A stretch of DNA of 64,000 nt from G020350405 sp964513655 (GCA_964513655.1 CAZENQ010000001.1:1-64000); one strand, 5' to 3'. Counted from the first letter of the stretch, positions 1 through 8,436 are shown. Made by a program: numbers and translations. The notes: generated by a model from the letters alone, not told the origin.

Positions 1-280
1 TAATTCTTTGACAAATTATAACCGTTGAAAGGATGGCCTTCATATTATCTAAACACGTGAAGGCTTTGCCCTCATTGGGGAGTAGTCGGTGGGCGAGACG
101 CTTGGTTTTGGTGATGCGAATGTTGTGAAAACGTGGCGGACAGGTCGATTGCGAATGCGATATGGCGAGGGATACTCGGGCAGAACTCGGTGAGCGGGCC
201 GTGCCCATTGAGATAAGTTCGTAGTTCGTAGAGCGTGAAGCGTGGATGAGCAAACGGGGGATGCGAGGTGAAAATGAAGC
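1..280. other. Intergenic stretch with no gene recognised
   Basis: I see no convincing coding frame, RNA gene or repeat here. A TTGACA hexamer lies at 8-13, but no good -10 box follows at 16-18 bases. The stretch ends at the hairpin behind cspA. It may be the far 3' flank of a gene outside the window. Confidence 0.4.
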
Positions 281-304
281 GGGCTCCGGTTTTAATCGGA
301 GCCC
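281..304. terminator. Hairpin terminator downstream of cspA
   Basis: A perfect 8-bp stem (281-288 pairing with 297-304) encloses an 8-base A/T-rich loop. It sits 28 bases past the cspA stop codon. A T-rich tract follows on both sides, more strongly on the plus side, so it may work in both directions. Confidence 0.75.
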
Positions 305-332
305 GTTGGTTTTTCGAGGAAGCTGATTTGGC

Positions 333-536
333 TCAGCCGGGGATTACGTTGGTGGCGCAGGGGCCTTTTTTGCCCTGTCCGACCTCGAACTCGACCGTCT
401 GGCCTTCCTGAAGTGTGGCGTATCCGCCGCCCTTGATTTCGGAGTGATGCACGAACAAGTCACCACTGTCGTCATCGGGGGTGATAAACCCAAAGCCTTT
501 GTTCTCGTTAAACCATTTTACTGTACCTGTACTCAC
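333..536 (-). CDS. cspA: Cold-shock domain protein, CspA family
   Basis: This 67-residue single cold-shock domain binds single-stranded RNA and DNA in the cytoplasm as an RNA chaperone. Both RNP motifs are visible: KGFGFI near residues 14-19 and LFVHH near 27-31. The length is typical of the family. The start is GTG, with an AAAGGAGC ribosome site at 542-549. The leader of about 98 bases holds two hairpins and its own promoter (641-670), which suggests temperature-dependent control at the RNA level, as in other csp genes; that control is inferred. Confidence 0.95.
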   Translation of the reverse strand: MSTGTVKWFNENKGFGFITPDDDSGDLFVHHSEIKGGGYATLQEGQTVEFEVGQGKKGPCATNVIPG

Positions 537-550
537 TATAGTGCTCCTTT

Positions 551-615
551 GGCCTGGTAACGGCCATATAAATTATGTCTCTCGGATTTTGTTTAAGAGG
601 ATATTCTTGAGAGAC
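551..615 (-). promoter_or_regulatory. Structured 5' leader of cspA
   Basis: On the minus strand the cspA leader can form a 7-bp hairpin (577-583 with 609-615, GAGAGAC type). Just above the ribosome site it can form a short GGCC hairpin (551-554 with 562-565). Such structures next to the Shine-Dalgarno suit a temperature-sensitive leader. Function is inferred from position only. Confidence 0.4.
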
Positions 616-640
616 GGGAGAATATGCTCCAGCAGGCATG

Positions 641-670
641 ATTATATGAGGAGGACTGACGGGGGGGCAA
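641..670 (-). promoter_or_regulatory. Probable sigma70-type promoter of cspA
   Basis: Reading the minus strand, TTGCCC (665-670) and a perfect TATAAT (641-646) are separated by 18 bases. This places transcription start near 634, about 98 bases before the GTG start of cspA. Confidence 0.55.
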
Positions 671-865
671 CAAAAAAAACGATTAAAAATAATCATAGCG
701 GGAAGTTGAGGGGCATGTTCGTGGGTCGTGGTTCGGGAAGGAGGCTGCAAAGTAAATTTGCGGGGTAAAGATTTTGGGTTGCCGCGCAGGTGGGAGTAAC
801 AAAGCGACGACTGAATCCCGGCCAGCCGACCACGGCATTCGAGGGAGGGCAAGCATAGAAGGAGG
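671..865. other. Intergenic region between divergent cspA and the Tat oxidoreductase
   Basis: No gene is supported here. The stretch lies between the two divergent promoters. It is purine-rich on the plus strand and contains several open but low-quality frames. Nothing else is recognised. Confidence 0.4.
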
Positions 866-894
866 TTGACAGTTTATTTTGAACAGGTTAGAAT
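866..894 (+). promoter_or_regulatory. Strong sigma70-type promoter
   Basis: TTGACA (866-871) and TAGAAT (889-894) are separated by 17 bases. Transcription would start near 901, leaving a leader of about 45 bases before the ATG at 946. It drives the Tat-exported oxidoreductase gene. Confidence 0.7.
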
Positions 895-945
895 GCCAGG
901 CAAGACGTGTTGTGAATTATTCTGTTATGTGTAATCGGAGAAGAA

Positions 946-2292
946 ATGATGATGAATGGAAATGTTAAGAGACGGGATTTTTTGAAGGGCGCGGCGGCTG
1001 CCGGCGTGGGGCTGGTTATCCTGCCGAGCGGTGTTTTGTCGGGGAAAAATGCGCCGAGCAACAAGCTGAATATCGCGCTGATAGGGGCGTATGGTCGTGC
1101 ACTCGCCCATTATGAAGGATTAAAGAACGAGAACGTGGTGGCGCTGTGCGACGTGGATGAAAATTACCTCGGATTAGCGGCGAAGGAATTTCCGAATGCG
1201 AAGCACTATGTTGACTGGCGAAAGTGTCTCGAACAGAAGGACTTGGACGCGGTGGTCTGCTGCACGCCGGACCACACGCACGCGTTTATCGGGACGTGGG
1301 CAATGAACCGCGGGCTGCACCTTTATATGGAAAAACCAATGGGTATGAGCGTGGAGGAAGTTCGGTTAGTGCGGGAGACTTATTTGAAGCATAAGAACAA
1401 GCTTGCCGTGCAGCACGGGACGCAGCGTCATGCGAAACCCAATTTCGACCGGGTGCGCGAGCTGATTCGGGACGGGGCAATCGGCGAATTGAAGGCCGTG
1501 CATGTGTGGGGCAACCGTCAGCTTCACCGCTGTCATTATCCGCTTGCGGAAGGAGAGCCGCCCAAGACACTGCATTACGATTTGTGGATAGGGCCGTCAC
1601 CGTATCACCCCTATAATCCTGAGTACTTTTCGGGCGAGCCCGGGTTAAACTGTCTGCAGTGGAACATGTACTGGGATTTCGGAACCGGACAAGTCGGGGA
1701 CATGGGCAGCCACACGATGGACTTAGCCTGGAATGCCATCGATGCAGGGATACCTGTCTCGGCTGAAGCGACGGGGGACGAGTTCAATCCCGACGTGACG
1801 CCTGTTGAACTAAAGGCGGTATTCAAACACCCGGCCAACGATTGGCGGCCGGCCATCGACGTTATCTGGTATCAGGGCGGGGCCATGCCGTCATCACCCA
1901 TGGAGTATGTTGATTTGAACGAGATTGGGCATGGTGCACTGTTCAAAGGCAGCAGTGGTTTTTTAGTGTCGTCTTTCGACAACCGGGTGATAATTCCCTT
2001 CGGGGATGACGCCGACATGACGTACTACAAGCGGCGCTCGAAGGATGAAGTGATTGAGCCGATGGGAGACTTTCAGCAGGAATGGATAGATGCGTGTAAG
2101 GGCGACCTGAAGACTTCGTGCGATTTGGACTATGGCGGGACGATGATGGAGCAACTGTTACTTGGCCTGGTTGCATACAGAGTCGGAAAGGAAATAGAGT
2201 ACGACGGCGCCAGAGGTCGTGTTACCAATTGTGACGAGGCCAACGCTCTTCTTCGTCGTCAATACCGGCCGGGATGGGTTCTAAACGGATAA
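946..2292 (+). CDS. Tat-exported Gfo/Idh/MocA family oxidoreductase
   Basis: A 448-residue NAD(P)-dependent sugar dehydrogenase-like protein. The N-terminus is a Tat signal (KRRDFLKG, then a hydrophobic Ala/Gly stretch, about residues 8-32). The Rossmann segment begins near residue 40 with NIALIGAYGRA, a variant of the usual GxGxxG. The family EKP motif lies around residue 128 (MEKPMGM), and the C-terminal alpha/beta domain follows. The ATG at 946 is preceded by GGAGAAG (937-943). It is a single-gene unit with its own promoter and a hairpin after the stop. The substrate cannot be read from the sequence; Tat export suggests oxidation of a glycoside in the periplasm. It differs clearly from the tandem paralogues at 29-33 kb. 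Confidence 0.9.
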   Translation: MMMNGNVKRRDFLKGAAAAGVGLVILPSGVLSGKNAPSNKLNIALIGAYGRALAHYEGLKNENVVALCDVDENYLGLAAKEFPNAKHYVDWRKCLEQKDLDAVVCCTPDHTHAFIGTWAMNRGLHLYMEKPMGMSVEEVRLVRETYLKHKNKLAVQHGTQRHAKPNFDRVRELIRDGAIGELKAVHVWGNRQLHRCHYPLAEGEPPKTLHYDLWIGPSPYHPYNPEYFSGEPGLNCLQWNMYWDFGTGQVGDMGSHTMDLAWNAIDAGIPVSAEATGDEFNPDVTPVELKAVFKHPANDWRPAIDVIWYQGGAMPSSPMEYVDLNEIGHGALFKGSSGFLVSSFDNRVIIPFGDDADMTYYKRRSKDEVIEPMGDFQQEWIDACKGDLKTSCDLDYGGTMMEQLLLGLVAYRVGKEIEYDGARGRVTNCDEANALLRRQYRPGWVLNG

Positions 2293-2304
2293 TTGGAAAA
2301 GAGC

Positions 2305-2333
2305 AGCGTGGCGGCCTTAATGACCGCCACGCT
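2305..2333. terminator. Bidirectional hairpin between convergent genes
   Basis: A perfect 10-bp stem (2305-2314 with 2324-2333) and 9-base loop lie between the oxidoreductase stop and the esterase stop. The T-tract after it is weak, so it may work mainly as an RNA-end-protecting stem. Confidence 0.65.
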
Positions 2334-2382
2334 TTCAAAGGCTTTCTTACACACTAAAATCACTGTTTTTACCAGTCAGACA

Positions 2383-4122
2383 CTACGGTGCACTAATCGA
2401 GTTGCTGTCCATCACATTCAATGATGGGTTGTATGTCAAGCCGGTCGCCGAGACGCCAGTTACGGTAAACGTAAACGTGCCACCGCCCTTGACAGCCTTG
2501 GACTCCAGCGTCACCTTACCGTCCTGGTCGGTCTGGCCCGACTTGTCGCCACTGGTAGTTGCGCCGCTCCATGCGCCGGTAACCGTCGCGCCATCAACGT
2601 CACTCGCGTACTCATCCTTAATCCAAATCGTCGCCCTTGCCGCGTAGTAATTGCTCTTGGACTCGTACCACGTCATAGCGATGTCATTGACATACATATC
2701 CGGCTCGGGTGTCGGTGTTGATGTTGGTGTTGGAGTTGGTGTTGGAGTCGGCGTTGGCGTCGGTGTTGGACCGCCGTCCAGTGTCATTTTAAATACAGGC
2801 GCCGGGAGCATCTCAGCGTTGTAAAGGGCTCCTGACAGAGGCCAATACTGGTCAATCCAGACATGTCGCACCGATGCCGGGTTCGGCACCGAAGGACTGG
2901 AAACCACTACCGTATCACCGACAATCTGAGCGTCTGCGGGATAATAAATCTCGTCCGTACCTGCAACCTCGAAATAGGCAGGCGGCGCATCATCGTTGGT
3001 TATCAGCCCGCCGCCAAGATGAACAAAGCGGACCACGATTTCGTTGCCGTTTATGCTGGAGAGGTTGGGATTACGCACCGGCCCTGAATAAACCAGCGAA
3101 GTTTCACCATAGACCGTCGCCCGCGCCCACAAGGCCAGACGCTCACCAATAGGCTGTTTGGTATCCGGGTGTCCCGGTGAACCCGCAAGGCTAAGTTCCC
3201 AGGCAGCAGCCAAACCGGTATTCGGAACCGTTTGAGACACCAGCAGTTGCGCGTTCTGTACAACGGGCCAGGCATCGGGGTTGGTCCCGCTGCCGTGGTC
3301 GTGCAACTGAACGACTCCAACCGGAATGTCGCCCTGTTCAAAGTCGGTCCGCCATTCGTCAATCAAACCGGTGAGATTGAATTCATAATCGACGGCCTTG
3401 TCCATGTTAGCACCGTCATTTTCACCCTGGTACCAGACAAAGCCCCGAATTGCCCACGGCTGCATGGGAACGATCTTCCATTCGTAAAGCTGTCCGTCGC
3501 CCGAGCCGCCTGAGGCGTGGGTCCACTCGATGATATCCGTTCCGCCCTTGGCTGCCTGTAACATACCAATGGGAATATTACCTAATGCATGGCTCAACTC
3601 ATGTGCCATAAAATAAGCCACTGCTGAACTGTTGCCCGCATTGCCCGGGTCCAGAACCTCCCAGTTAGTGCGTTTTAGGCCTCTCTGATTGAAACCTACG
3701 CGAAACATCACAATGTTATGGTTGACAGAATCTGCAACTGCTTCAGCGCCGCCGATTGCATTATTTAAGCTGAACCACATATTTGACTGTCCGCTGAACA
3801 GCCATACTTCTCCGACCTGCACGCCGGTGAAGGTGACCACATTATCACCTGTGATTACCAGATCACTTGGAGCGGTGCTGGCCGGCATGGGGTCAAGATA
3901 AACAATCCAGTCGCCGTCGGCAGTCGTTGATTTTGACTGACCGTCAAAGTCAACCGTTACCTGCTCACCCACAGATGCCGTACCCCATACAGGAACCGCA
4001 GTATTGCGCTGAAGAACCGCATTGTCGGTAAATGGCTTCGGCACTTGGACATCGGCCAATACCGAAGAAGTCATAACGACAGCTAAAACAAAACTCACCA
4101 AACAAATTATTCTCCTAAACAT
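2383..4122 (-). CDS. Secreted SGNH esterase (sialate O-acetylesterase-like) with Thr-Pro linker and C-terminal Ig-like domain
   Basis: A 579-residue secreted protein. Residues 1-23 are a signal peptide. The catalytic region shows the SGNH block I serine motif GQSNM (Ser113) and WYQGEND (about 230-236), as in sialate/carbohydrate O-acetylesterases. The block V position reads SPGH (315-318) where the family has DxxH, so the catalytic aspartate appears replaced by serine while the histidine is kept. A (PT)n linker (about 452-470) leads to a roughly 105-residue beta-sandwich-type domain. The start is set by a perfect AAGGAGGT ribosome site at 4129-4136; an upstream in-frame ATG at 4191 lacks one. 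A XylR-like regulator gene lies directly upstream. The substrate is unknown. Confidence 0.85.
   Translation of the reverse strand: MFRRIICLVSFVLAVVMTSSVLADVQVPKPFTDNAVLQRNTAVPVWGTASVGEQVTVDFDGQSKSTTADGDWIVYLDPMPASTAPSDLVITGDNVVTFTGVQVGEVWLFSGQSNMWFSLNNAIGGAEAVADSVNHNIVMFRVGFNQRGLKRTNWEVLDPGNAGNSSAVAYFMAHELSHALGNIPIGMLQAAKGGTDIIEWTHASGGSGDGQLYEWKIVPMQPWAIRGFVWYQGENDGANMDKAVDYEFNLTGLIDEWRTDFEQGDIPVGVVQLHDHGSGTNPDAWPVVQNAQLLVSQTVPNTGLAAAWELSLAGSPGHPDTKQPIGERLALWARATVYGETSLVYSGPVRNPNLSSINGNEIVVRFVHLGGGLITNDDAPPAYFEVAGTDEIYYPADAQIVGDTVVVSSPSVPNPASVRHVWIDQYWPLSGALYNAEMLPAPVFKMTLDGGPTPTPTPTPTPTPTPTSTPTPEPDMYVNDIAMTWYESKSNYYAARATIWIKDEYASDVDGATVTGAWSGATTSGDKSGQTDQDGKVTLESKAVKGGGTFTFTVTGVSATGLTYNPSLNVMDSNSISAP
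2706..2770. repeat. Hexanucleotide-type repeat encoding the Thr-Pro linker
   Basis: Imperfect tandem copies of a GGTGTT/GGAGTT/GGCGTC-type 6-bp unit encode alternating Pro-Thr in the minus-strand esterase. Because the unit is six bases, slippage would change linker length without breaking the frame. Confidence 0.8.
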
Positions 4123-4430
4123 AATATGTACCTCCTTCAAAAAATTGGGGTTTAACTCCTGATTTTTCTGCCGCCTCTTGTCTTTCTTCACCTTCTTTCT
4201 TCAAGCGGGCCCTGAATTTGTCCCGGAATCAATAATTCTCCATTCCTTATTATGCCTGTCACGCCAAAGCGTGCTAACTCTACGGCCGCCTATGGTGGGT
4301 GTTTTTGCAGAAAAGACGCCGGTTACGCAGCAACATCCTTGTTTGTCAGAGGAAAGCCCCGTACGAAAAGTTGCTTTCACACACTCACTGCCGCCAATAT
4401 CGTAGCTGTTTGGCCCTATCTGTCAAACCT
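4123..4430. other. Leader and promoter region of the esterase gene
   Basis: No coding frame is convincing; several open frames here lack ribosome sites and protein-like composition. The esterase ribosome site occupies 4129-4136. No clear -35/-10 pair was found for the minus strand, which would suit a gene that needs an activator. Confidence 0.4.
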
Positions 4431-4470
4431 ATTTCGCGCCAAAATTTTACCATTTCGCGCAAATATTACC
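4431..4470. promoter_or_regulatory. Tandem ~21-bp direct repeat, possible AraC/XylR-type operator
   Basis: ATTTCGCGC occurs at 4431-4439 and again at 4452-4460, exactly 21 bases apart. The sequence after each copy is also alike (AAAATTTTACC and AAATATTACC). Direct repeats two helical turns apart are the usual site type for AraC-family activators. The repeat lies between the XylR-like gene and the esterase, so it may be that regulator's binding site. Confidence 0.5.
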
Positions 4471-4590
4471 ACCCCACGCAGCGATTTGCATCATCGGATA
4501 TCTCCGGCAAATGTGGGTCCAAACAGCTCCACAAGGGCCTGCTGATACCCCGAAAGCACCTGCAATTGCTATGGTGAATTTCCTCCTCGC

Positions 4591-5739
4591 TTATTTTTTG
4601 CCGTACCGCTTGCGGTATTCAAGCGGAGTCAGCCCCTTCTCCCGCTGAAAATACCGAGACAGCTTTTCGATACCGCCGTATCCAAAATCCGCTGCAATCC
4701 GCGATATCGACAGATTTGTTTCCGTCAGCATTGTCACAACCTGTTCGTTACGCACGCGTCTGATTTCGTCATGTACCGACCGGTTCAGTACTCTGCGAAA
4801 CCGCTTTTGCAAGGCTCGACGCGATAACGGCACCGCTTTCAGAACGTCCCCTACCTGAATCGGCTCCTTCGCATGTTGACGGATAAACCGCAGCGCCTCG
4901 ACTGTCTCGCTGTCTTCTATTGCCATAATGTCCGTTGATTGTCTGGTTACAACATGCGTCGGCTCAACAATTATATCTTTGTGCGCCGCCCTCCTGCGGG
5001 CCATTAGTTTATCGAGCAGCTCGGCTGCCTCATACCCTCCCCTTTCCACATTAAGCGCCACGCTCGACAGCGGCGGGTCCGACAATTCGCAAACCAGCTC
5101 ATCGTTATCCACACCCACTACCGCCACCTGTTCCGGAACATGCAGACCCGCAACCTTACATGCCTCGCTGACGTGGCGGGCGCGGTCATCGTTGCACGCC
5201 ATCAAACCAATCGGTTTGGGCAGGGACTTGAGCCAATCCACCATAACCACTTGTTCATTCTCCCAAAGGCGCTTGGCCCGCGACCTCGGCTGTTTGTAAA
5301 TAGCAGTCTCGAAACCCGACTTGGCTATCCTTTTACTGAAGTTTTCGCAGCGGTTCCGCGACCAGTGCAAATCGTCAAAACCACAAAACGCAAAATGCCG
5401 AAATCCGCGGTCAAGCAGATGCTCGGCCGCCATCCGACCAATTCGCACACCGTTGGTGTCGATAAATGGTGTCCCCTTGATATGCTGCTTCAGATGAACG
5501 GAAACGATAATCGGAACTCCTAATTTCAGAGCCGCTGAGCCTCTCCCCGAGTCCCGCATGATAATACCGTCCGCGCCCCAGTGCCTCATCTTCGGCAGAG
5601 CCTTTTCCAAGCCCCCAGGCTCACTGTAGAACACCCACGGCCCGTACATGCGGGAATACTTGGTAATACCCCGCAACACTCCTCGACCGTACGCCCGAGA
5701 GGTCTCAATCAGAAGTATTACTTTTCGAACTTTTCGCAT
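4591..5739 (-). CDS. XylR-like transcriptional regulator (periplasmic-binding-like sensor + AraC HTH)
   Basis: A protein of about 382 residues, close to E. coli XylR (392). Residues 1-275 form a LacI-type sugar-sensing fold: it opens with KVILLIETSRAYGRG, and GVDND (about residue 210) is typical of the sensor. The last ~100 residues are an AraC-type double helix-turn-helix, with ISRIAADFGY and a GLTPLEYRK end. It should bind a sugar and activate neighbouring carbohydrate genes in the cytoplasm. Start choice is uncertain: ATG 5739 fits the family N-terminus, ATG 5766 is also in frame, and neither has a good ribosome site. The effector is unknown; the esterase downstream is the likely target. 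Confidence 0.88.
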   Translation of the reverse strand: MRKVRKVILLIETSRAYGRGVLRGITKYSRMYGPWVFYSEPGGLEKALPKMRHWGADGIIMRDSGRGSAALKLGVPIIVSVHLKQHIKGTPFIDTNGVRIGRMAAEHLLDRGFRHFAFCGFDDLHWSRNRCENFSKRIAKSGFETAIYKQPRSRAKRLWENEQVVMVDWLKSLPKPIGLMACNDDRARHVSEACKVAGLHVPEQVAVVGVDNDELVCELSDPPLSSVALNVERGGYEAAELLDKLMARRRAAHKDIIVEPTHVVTRQSTDIMAIEDSETVEALRFIRQHAKEPIQVGDVLKAVPLSRRALQKRFRRVLNRSVHDEIRRVRNEQVVTMLTETNLSISRIAADFGYGGIEKLSRYFQREKGLTPLEYRKRYGKK

Positions 5740-5965
5740 ATCCGAATATATACACCGTAAGGCCATGGAAAAGCAATGTTAAATTCTAAAAAACCCGTCG
5801 TGCCCGCCCATGATAGGGGCTAAGGTAATATTTTTTTATCCACAGGCTGTTTTTTGGCCGCGTGCAAAATAACAAAATTACAGTGGAAAATTTAAGGTTT
5901 TTGACGGGATTGGGAGTTTGCGGGATACTGGTGAGGGGTGGGGCGGTCACAGTTTGAGAATTAGT
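5740..5965. other. Divergent intergenic region, no gene seen
   Basis: The stretch between the regulator and the next plus-strand promoter holds A/T-rich DNA but no supported gene. A TAGAAT-like -10 element for the regulator may lie near 5786-5791 on the minus strand, without a recognisable -35. Confidence 0.35.
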
Positions 5966-5995
5966 TTGACAAGGGTGGGGTGCAGAAGGTATAAT
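5966..5995 (+). promoter_or_regulatory. Consensus sigma70-type promoter
   Basis: Both hexamers are perfect: TTGACA at 5966-5971 and TATAAT at 5990-5995, with an 18-base spacer. Transcription would start near 6002. That leaves a leader of about 147 bases containing a small hairpin (CCTTGG/CCAAGG near 6093-6111) before the ATG at 6149. Confidence 0.8.
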
Positions 5996-6148
5996 GGTTG
6001 TTCGAATTGGAATGGGCCGTGAGGGAGCACAGGCCGGGCAATTAAGTGGGAGGTGGTGCCACATAGTCGTGGGTTTTGCAGTTGTAAAAAGGACCTTGGT
6101 GTGTGGCCAAGGGGATGAAAAATAATATTCTTTTGAAGGAGGACTATC

Positions 6149-7594
6149 ATGTCTGGAAGATTATTTAATTTGGAGTGGTCTGGTGCGAGAATCGCAACGA
6201 TAGTTTTGTTAGCGGCAGTGGTGGTAGCTGTGAGCAGTTCGGCCGGGCTGGCGCAGGTTTCGGGCGCGATTTTCACGACGGACGATGAGTGCATCGGGAC
6301 GGACCTTAACATTTACAAGTTCAAGGAGGACGTTTATTTGGACGGCGGGCCGAGGAAGGTCGGGTCAGCGGGTCTTCCTACGGGCGAGTACTACGTTCAG
6401 GTGACCAGCCCGAGCGGGATACTGTTAGGGACGAGCGTAGGTCATCCTGTGGATGAGACTCCGGTGGAAGTTGATGAGTTTGGTGAGTTTGTCACATGCT
6501 ATCAGCTCTGCGAGATTCTGATAATCCCCGGCGCGGTGACGAAGGTCAGGGGCAAGAGCAACGGGAACGGAAACGGTTGCGGGTATGCGGATACGCCGAA
6601 CCCCGGAGGTGTTTATAAGGCGTGGATTTCGCAGAACCCGGAATTTCCGAACAGCGAATCGAAGACGGACAATTTCAAGGTGAAAAAGGGCAAGCCGACA
6701 CCGCAGACGGAGATACGCGCGATTAAATTCTACGACAGCAACGGGGACGGCGTTCAGGATGCAGGTGAGCCAGTGATACCGGACTGGCACATTGAACTTA
6801 GGCTGAAGAGCGACGACAGCCTGGTGGATTGTCAACTGACGGACGGCGGCGGTGAAGTAGTGTTTTTGGTTGACCAGGACGGAACGGAATATGTGGTATT
6901 GGAGGTTGCACCTGGGGCGGGTTTTTATCCCCTGGGTGATTACCTTAACACAACGCCAGTTTCAATTGAGGTTGTGGTGGACCAGGACGCTCACGTAGTT
7001 AAGTTCGGGAACGTGTGCTTTGTTGAGGATACGGCGGACTTCGATACGAAGGGCTACTGGCACAACAAGAACGGGATTGGCGAACTGACGGCTGATGCGA
7101 ATGTCTTTGCGGATGTGATTGCATACGTGAACTTGCTGGCACCATATGCGAGCCCCTCGGGTTACTTCGGCAAAGGCGATGAGCCGTTTGACGGAGTGGA
7201 CGAATTTGGTGACCCGGTTCCGGCAGGCAAGGGCGTTTTGGATAATGAAGATATTGCCGATGCCGGGACAATCGAGGCGGAGATATCCAACTTCCTTATT
7301 GATTCGGTCGGTAACGGCGGCATCCGGGAGCAATTAGCTCAGCAGCTACTTGCGTTTATCTTTAATGTGCATTACGGGTTAGGCGGAACAGATGCCATGA
7401 TTGTGGTTGACGGCGGCGTTCTGAAGAGTGCATCAGAGATAATCGGCGAGGCAGTTGAGGCGTGGCTGTCGAGCGATGCGGTCTGGCAGAATACGATGGC
7501 GGGTCTGCTGGACGGGTTTAACAACAATGACGCTGTGGCGTTTGTGGTGATTGCGGCGGAGCCGTGTGAATTCGAGCCGGTGTTGTGCCCGTGA
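6149..7594 (+). CDS. Secreted protein with SdrD-B-like domain and a GYW-type C-terminal region
   Basis: A 481-residue exported protein of unknown role. A signal peptide spans about residues 1-35 (cleavage near GLAQ). A segment near residues 190-275 matches the SdrD B/CNA-B style, with DSNGDGVQDAGEPVIPDW. After an all-beta middle comes a region opening with DTKGYWHNKNG (about residue 300), resembling the GYWKNH segments of secreted planctomycete and archaeal proteins. The last 100 residues are helical. The start is fixed by AAGGAGG at 6137-6143. A perfect promoter and a strong terminator make it a single-gene unit that may be highly expressed, perhaps as a surface or extracellular protein. No catalytic motif is seen. 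Confidence 0.75.
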   Translation: MSGRLFNLEWSGARIATIVLLAAVVVAVSSSAGLAQVSGAIFTTDDECIGTDLNIYKFKEDVYLDGGPRKVGSAGLPTGEYYVQVTSPSGILLGTSVGHPVDETPVEVDEFGEFVTCYQLCEILIIPGAVTKVRGKSNGNGNGCGYADTPNPGGVYKAWISQNPEFPNSESKTDNFKVKKGKPTPQTEIRAIKFYDSNGDGVQDAGEPVIPDWHIELRLKSDDSLVDCQLTDGGGEVVFLVDQDGTEYVVLEVAPGAGFYPLGDYLNTTPVSIEVVVDQDAHVVKFGNVCFVEDTADFDTKGYWHNKNGIGELTADANVFADVIAYVNLLAPYASPSGYFGKGDEPFDGVDEFGDPVPAGKGVLDNEDIADAGTIEAEISNFLIDSVGNGGIREQLAQQLLAFIFNVHYGLGGTDAMIVVDGGVLKSASEIIGEAVEAWLSSDAVWQNTMAGLLDGFNNNDAVAFVVIAAEPCEFEPVLCP

Positions 7595-7649
7595 GGTGCG
7601 GATTAAAGGCGAAGGCCAAGTTTTGTAAAGTCTTAAGATAAAGAGATGA

Positions 7650-7674
7650 GGGCGCCTTAGGGCGCCCTTTTTTA
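7650..7674 (+). terminator. Strong rho-independent terminator
   Basis: GGGCGCC (7650-7656), loop TTAG and GGCGCCC (7661-7667) are followed directly by six T. It ends the transcript of the secreted SdrD-like protein. Confidence 0.92.
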
Positions 7675-7784
7675 TTTTAAATCATACTAAGCGCAGGTAT
7701 AGAATGTCGAGGTATGGCGGGGGCCTTGTTGCCAGCAAGTCTGAGCGTGTATATACGGGTGTAATCGGGGAAAACAAATGTTTC

Positions 7785-7813
7785 TTGAGTTGGGGGGGAG
7801 GTGCATATATAAT
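7785..7813 (+). promoter_or_regulatory. Sigma70-type promoter of the lipoprotein-galE-DUF1080-ROK unit
   Basis: TTGAGT (7785-7790) and a perfect TATAAT (7808-7813) are separated by 17 bases. The first start codon is at 7855. The next three genes follow with gaps of 18-24 bases, so all four probably share this promoter. Confidence 0.65.
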
Positions 7814-7854
7814 CGGCCGGAAGTTTGCTTATACGTGAGACCGACGGATACAGA

Positions 7855-8436
7855 ATGAAGAACATCAGAACGCTATTATTTACGGCCTGTGCGGTGTTTT
7901 GGCTTATTTGCGGCTGTGCGAAAGAGCAACAGTTCACGGTGGTTGAGCGGGTCTGTCTGGCTGATAAGGGGAAGGCCGAGGCGATGGCGGCGGCGGAAGA
8001 TGTCTTAGGGGAGATGCGTTTTAGTATTGAGAAGTCCAACGTCGAGAGCGGTTATATAAGGAGCAGGCCGCTGATTGGTGGGCAGTTTTTCGAATTCTGG
8101 CGCAGCGACAACGTCGGGGCGTTCAACGCCGCTGAGGCGAATCTGCACAGTATTCGAAGGATTGTAGAATTGGATATAAGGCAAGAAGGAGAGGAGTTGT
8201 GTATCGGGTGTGACGTAAATGTTCAGAGACTGAAGCTGCCTGAGCGGCACGTGTCGAGCAGTTCAGGGGCGTACGCGATGTTTTCGGACAGCGAGCGCAG
8301 GATGCAGAGGCTGGAACTGAACGCCGAGCAGCGAAGAGGTATGGCGTGGATCGAGCTGGGCGGAGACGGGAGGCTGGAGACAGAGATTTTGAAGCAGATT
8401 GAAGGACGGCTTAAGGGTGAATCAACAAATGAGTAA
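7855..8436 (+). CDS. Putative lipoprotein of unknown function
   Basis: A 193-residue protein with a lipoprotein-type signal: a short basic N-terminus, hydrophobic core and ICGC lipobox (Cys about residue 21). The mature part is mixed alpha/beta with no motif I recognise. The ATG at 7855 begins the signal peptide; an in-frame start at 7825 would place ten polar residues ahead of it and is less likely. It is the first gene of a unit with galE, a DUF1080 protein and a ROK kinase, and probably sits at the outer membrane. Confidence 0.75.
   Translation: MKNIRTLLFTACAVFWLICGCAKEQQFTVVERVCLADKGKAEAMAAAEDVLGEMRFSIEKSNVESGYIRSRPLIGGQFFEFWRSDNVGAFNAAEANLHSIRRIVELDIRQEGEELCIGCDVNVQRLKLPERHVSSSSGAYAMFSDSERRMQRLELNAEQRRGMAWIELGGDGRLETEILKQIEGRLKGESTNE

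Noticed and set aside
481..852. Open frames overlapping the cspA leader
   Set aside because: They run through the promoter and leader on either strand and do not look like proteins.
2700..2770. Repeat tract as a CRISPR array or VNTR element
   Set aside because: Units are six bases and in frame inside a secreted esterase; they simply encode a Thr-Pro linker.
4178..4577. Three overlapping open frames in the esterase upstream region
   Set aside because: No ribosome sites, low-complexity composition, and they cross the probable operator and promoter region.
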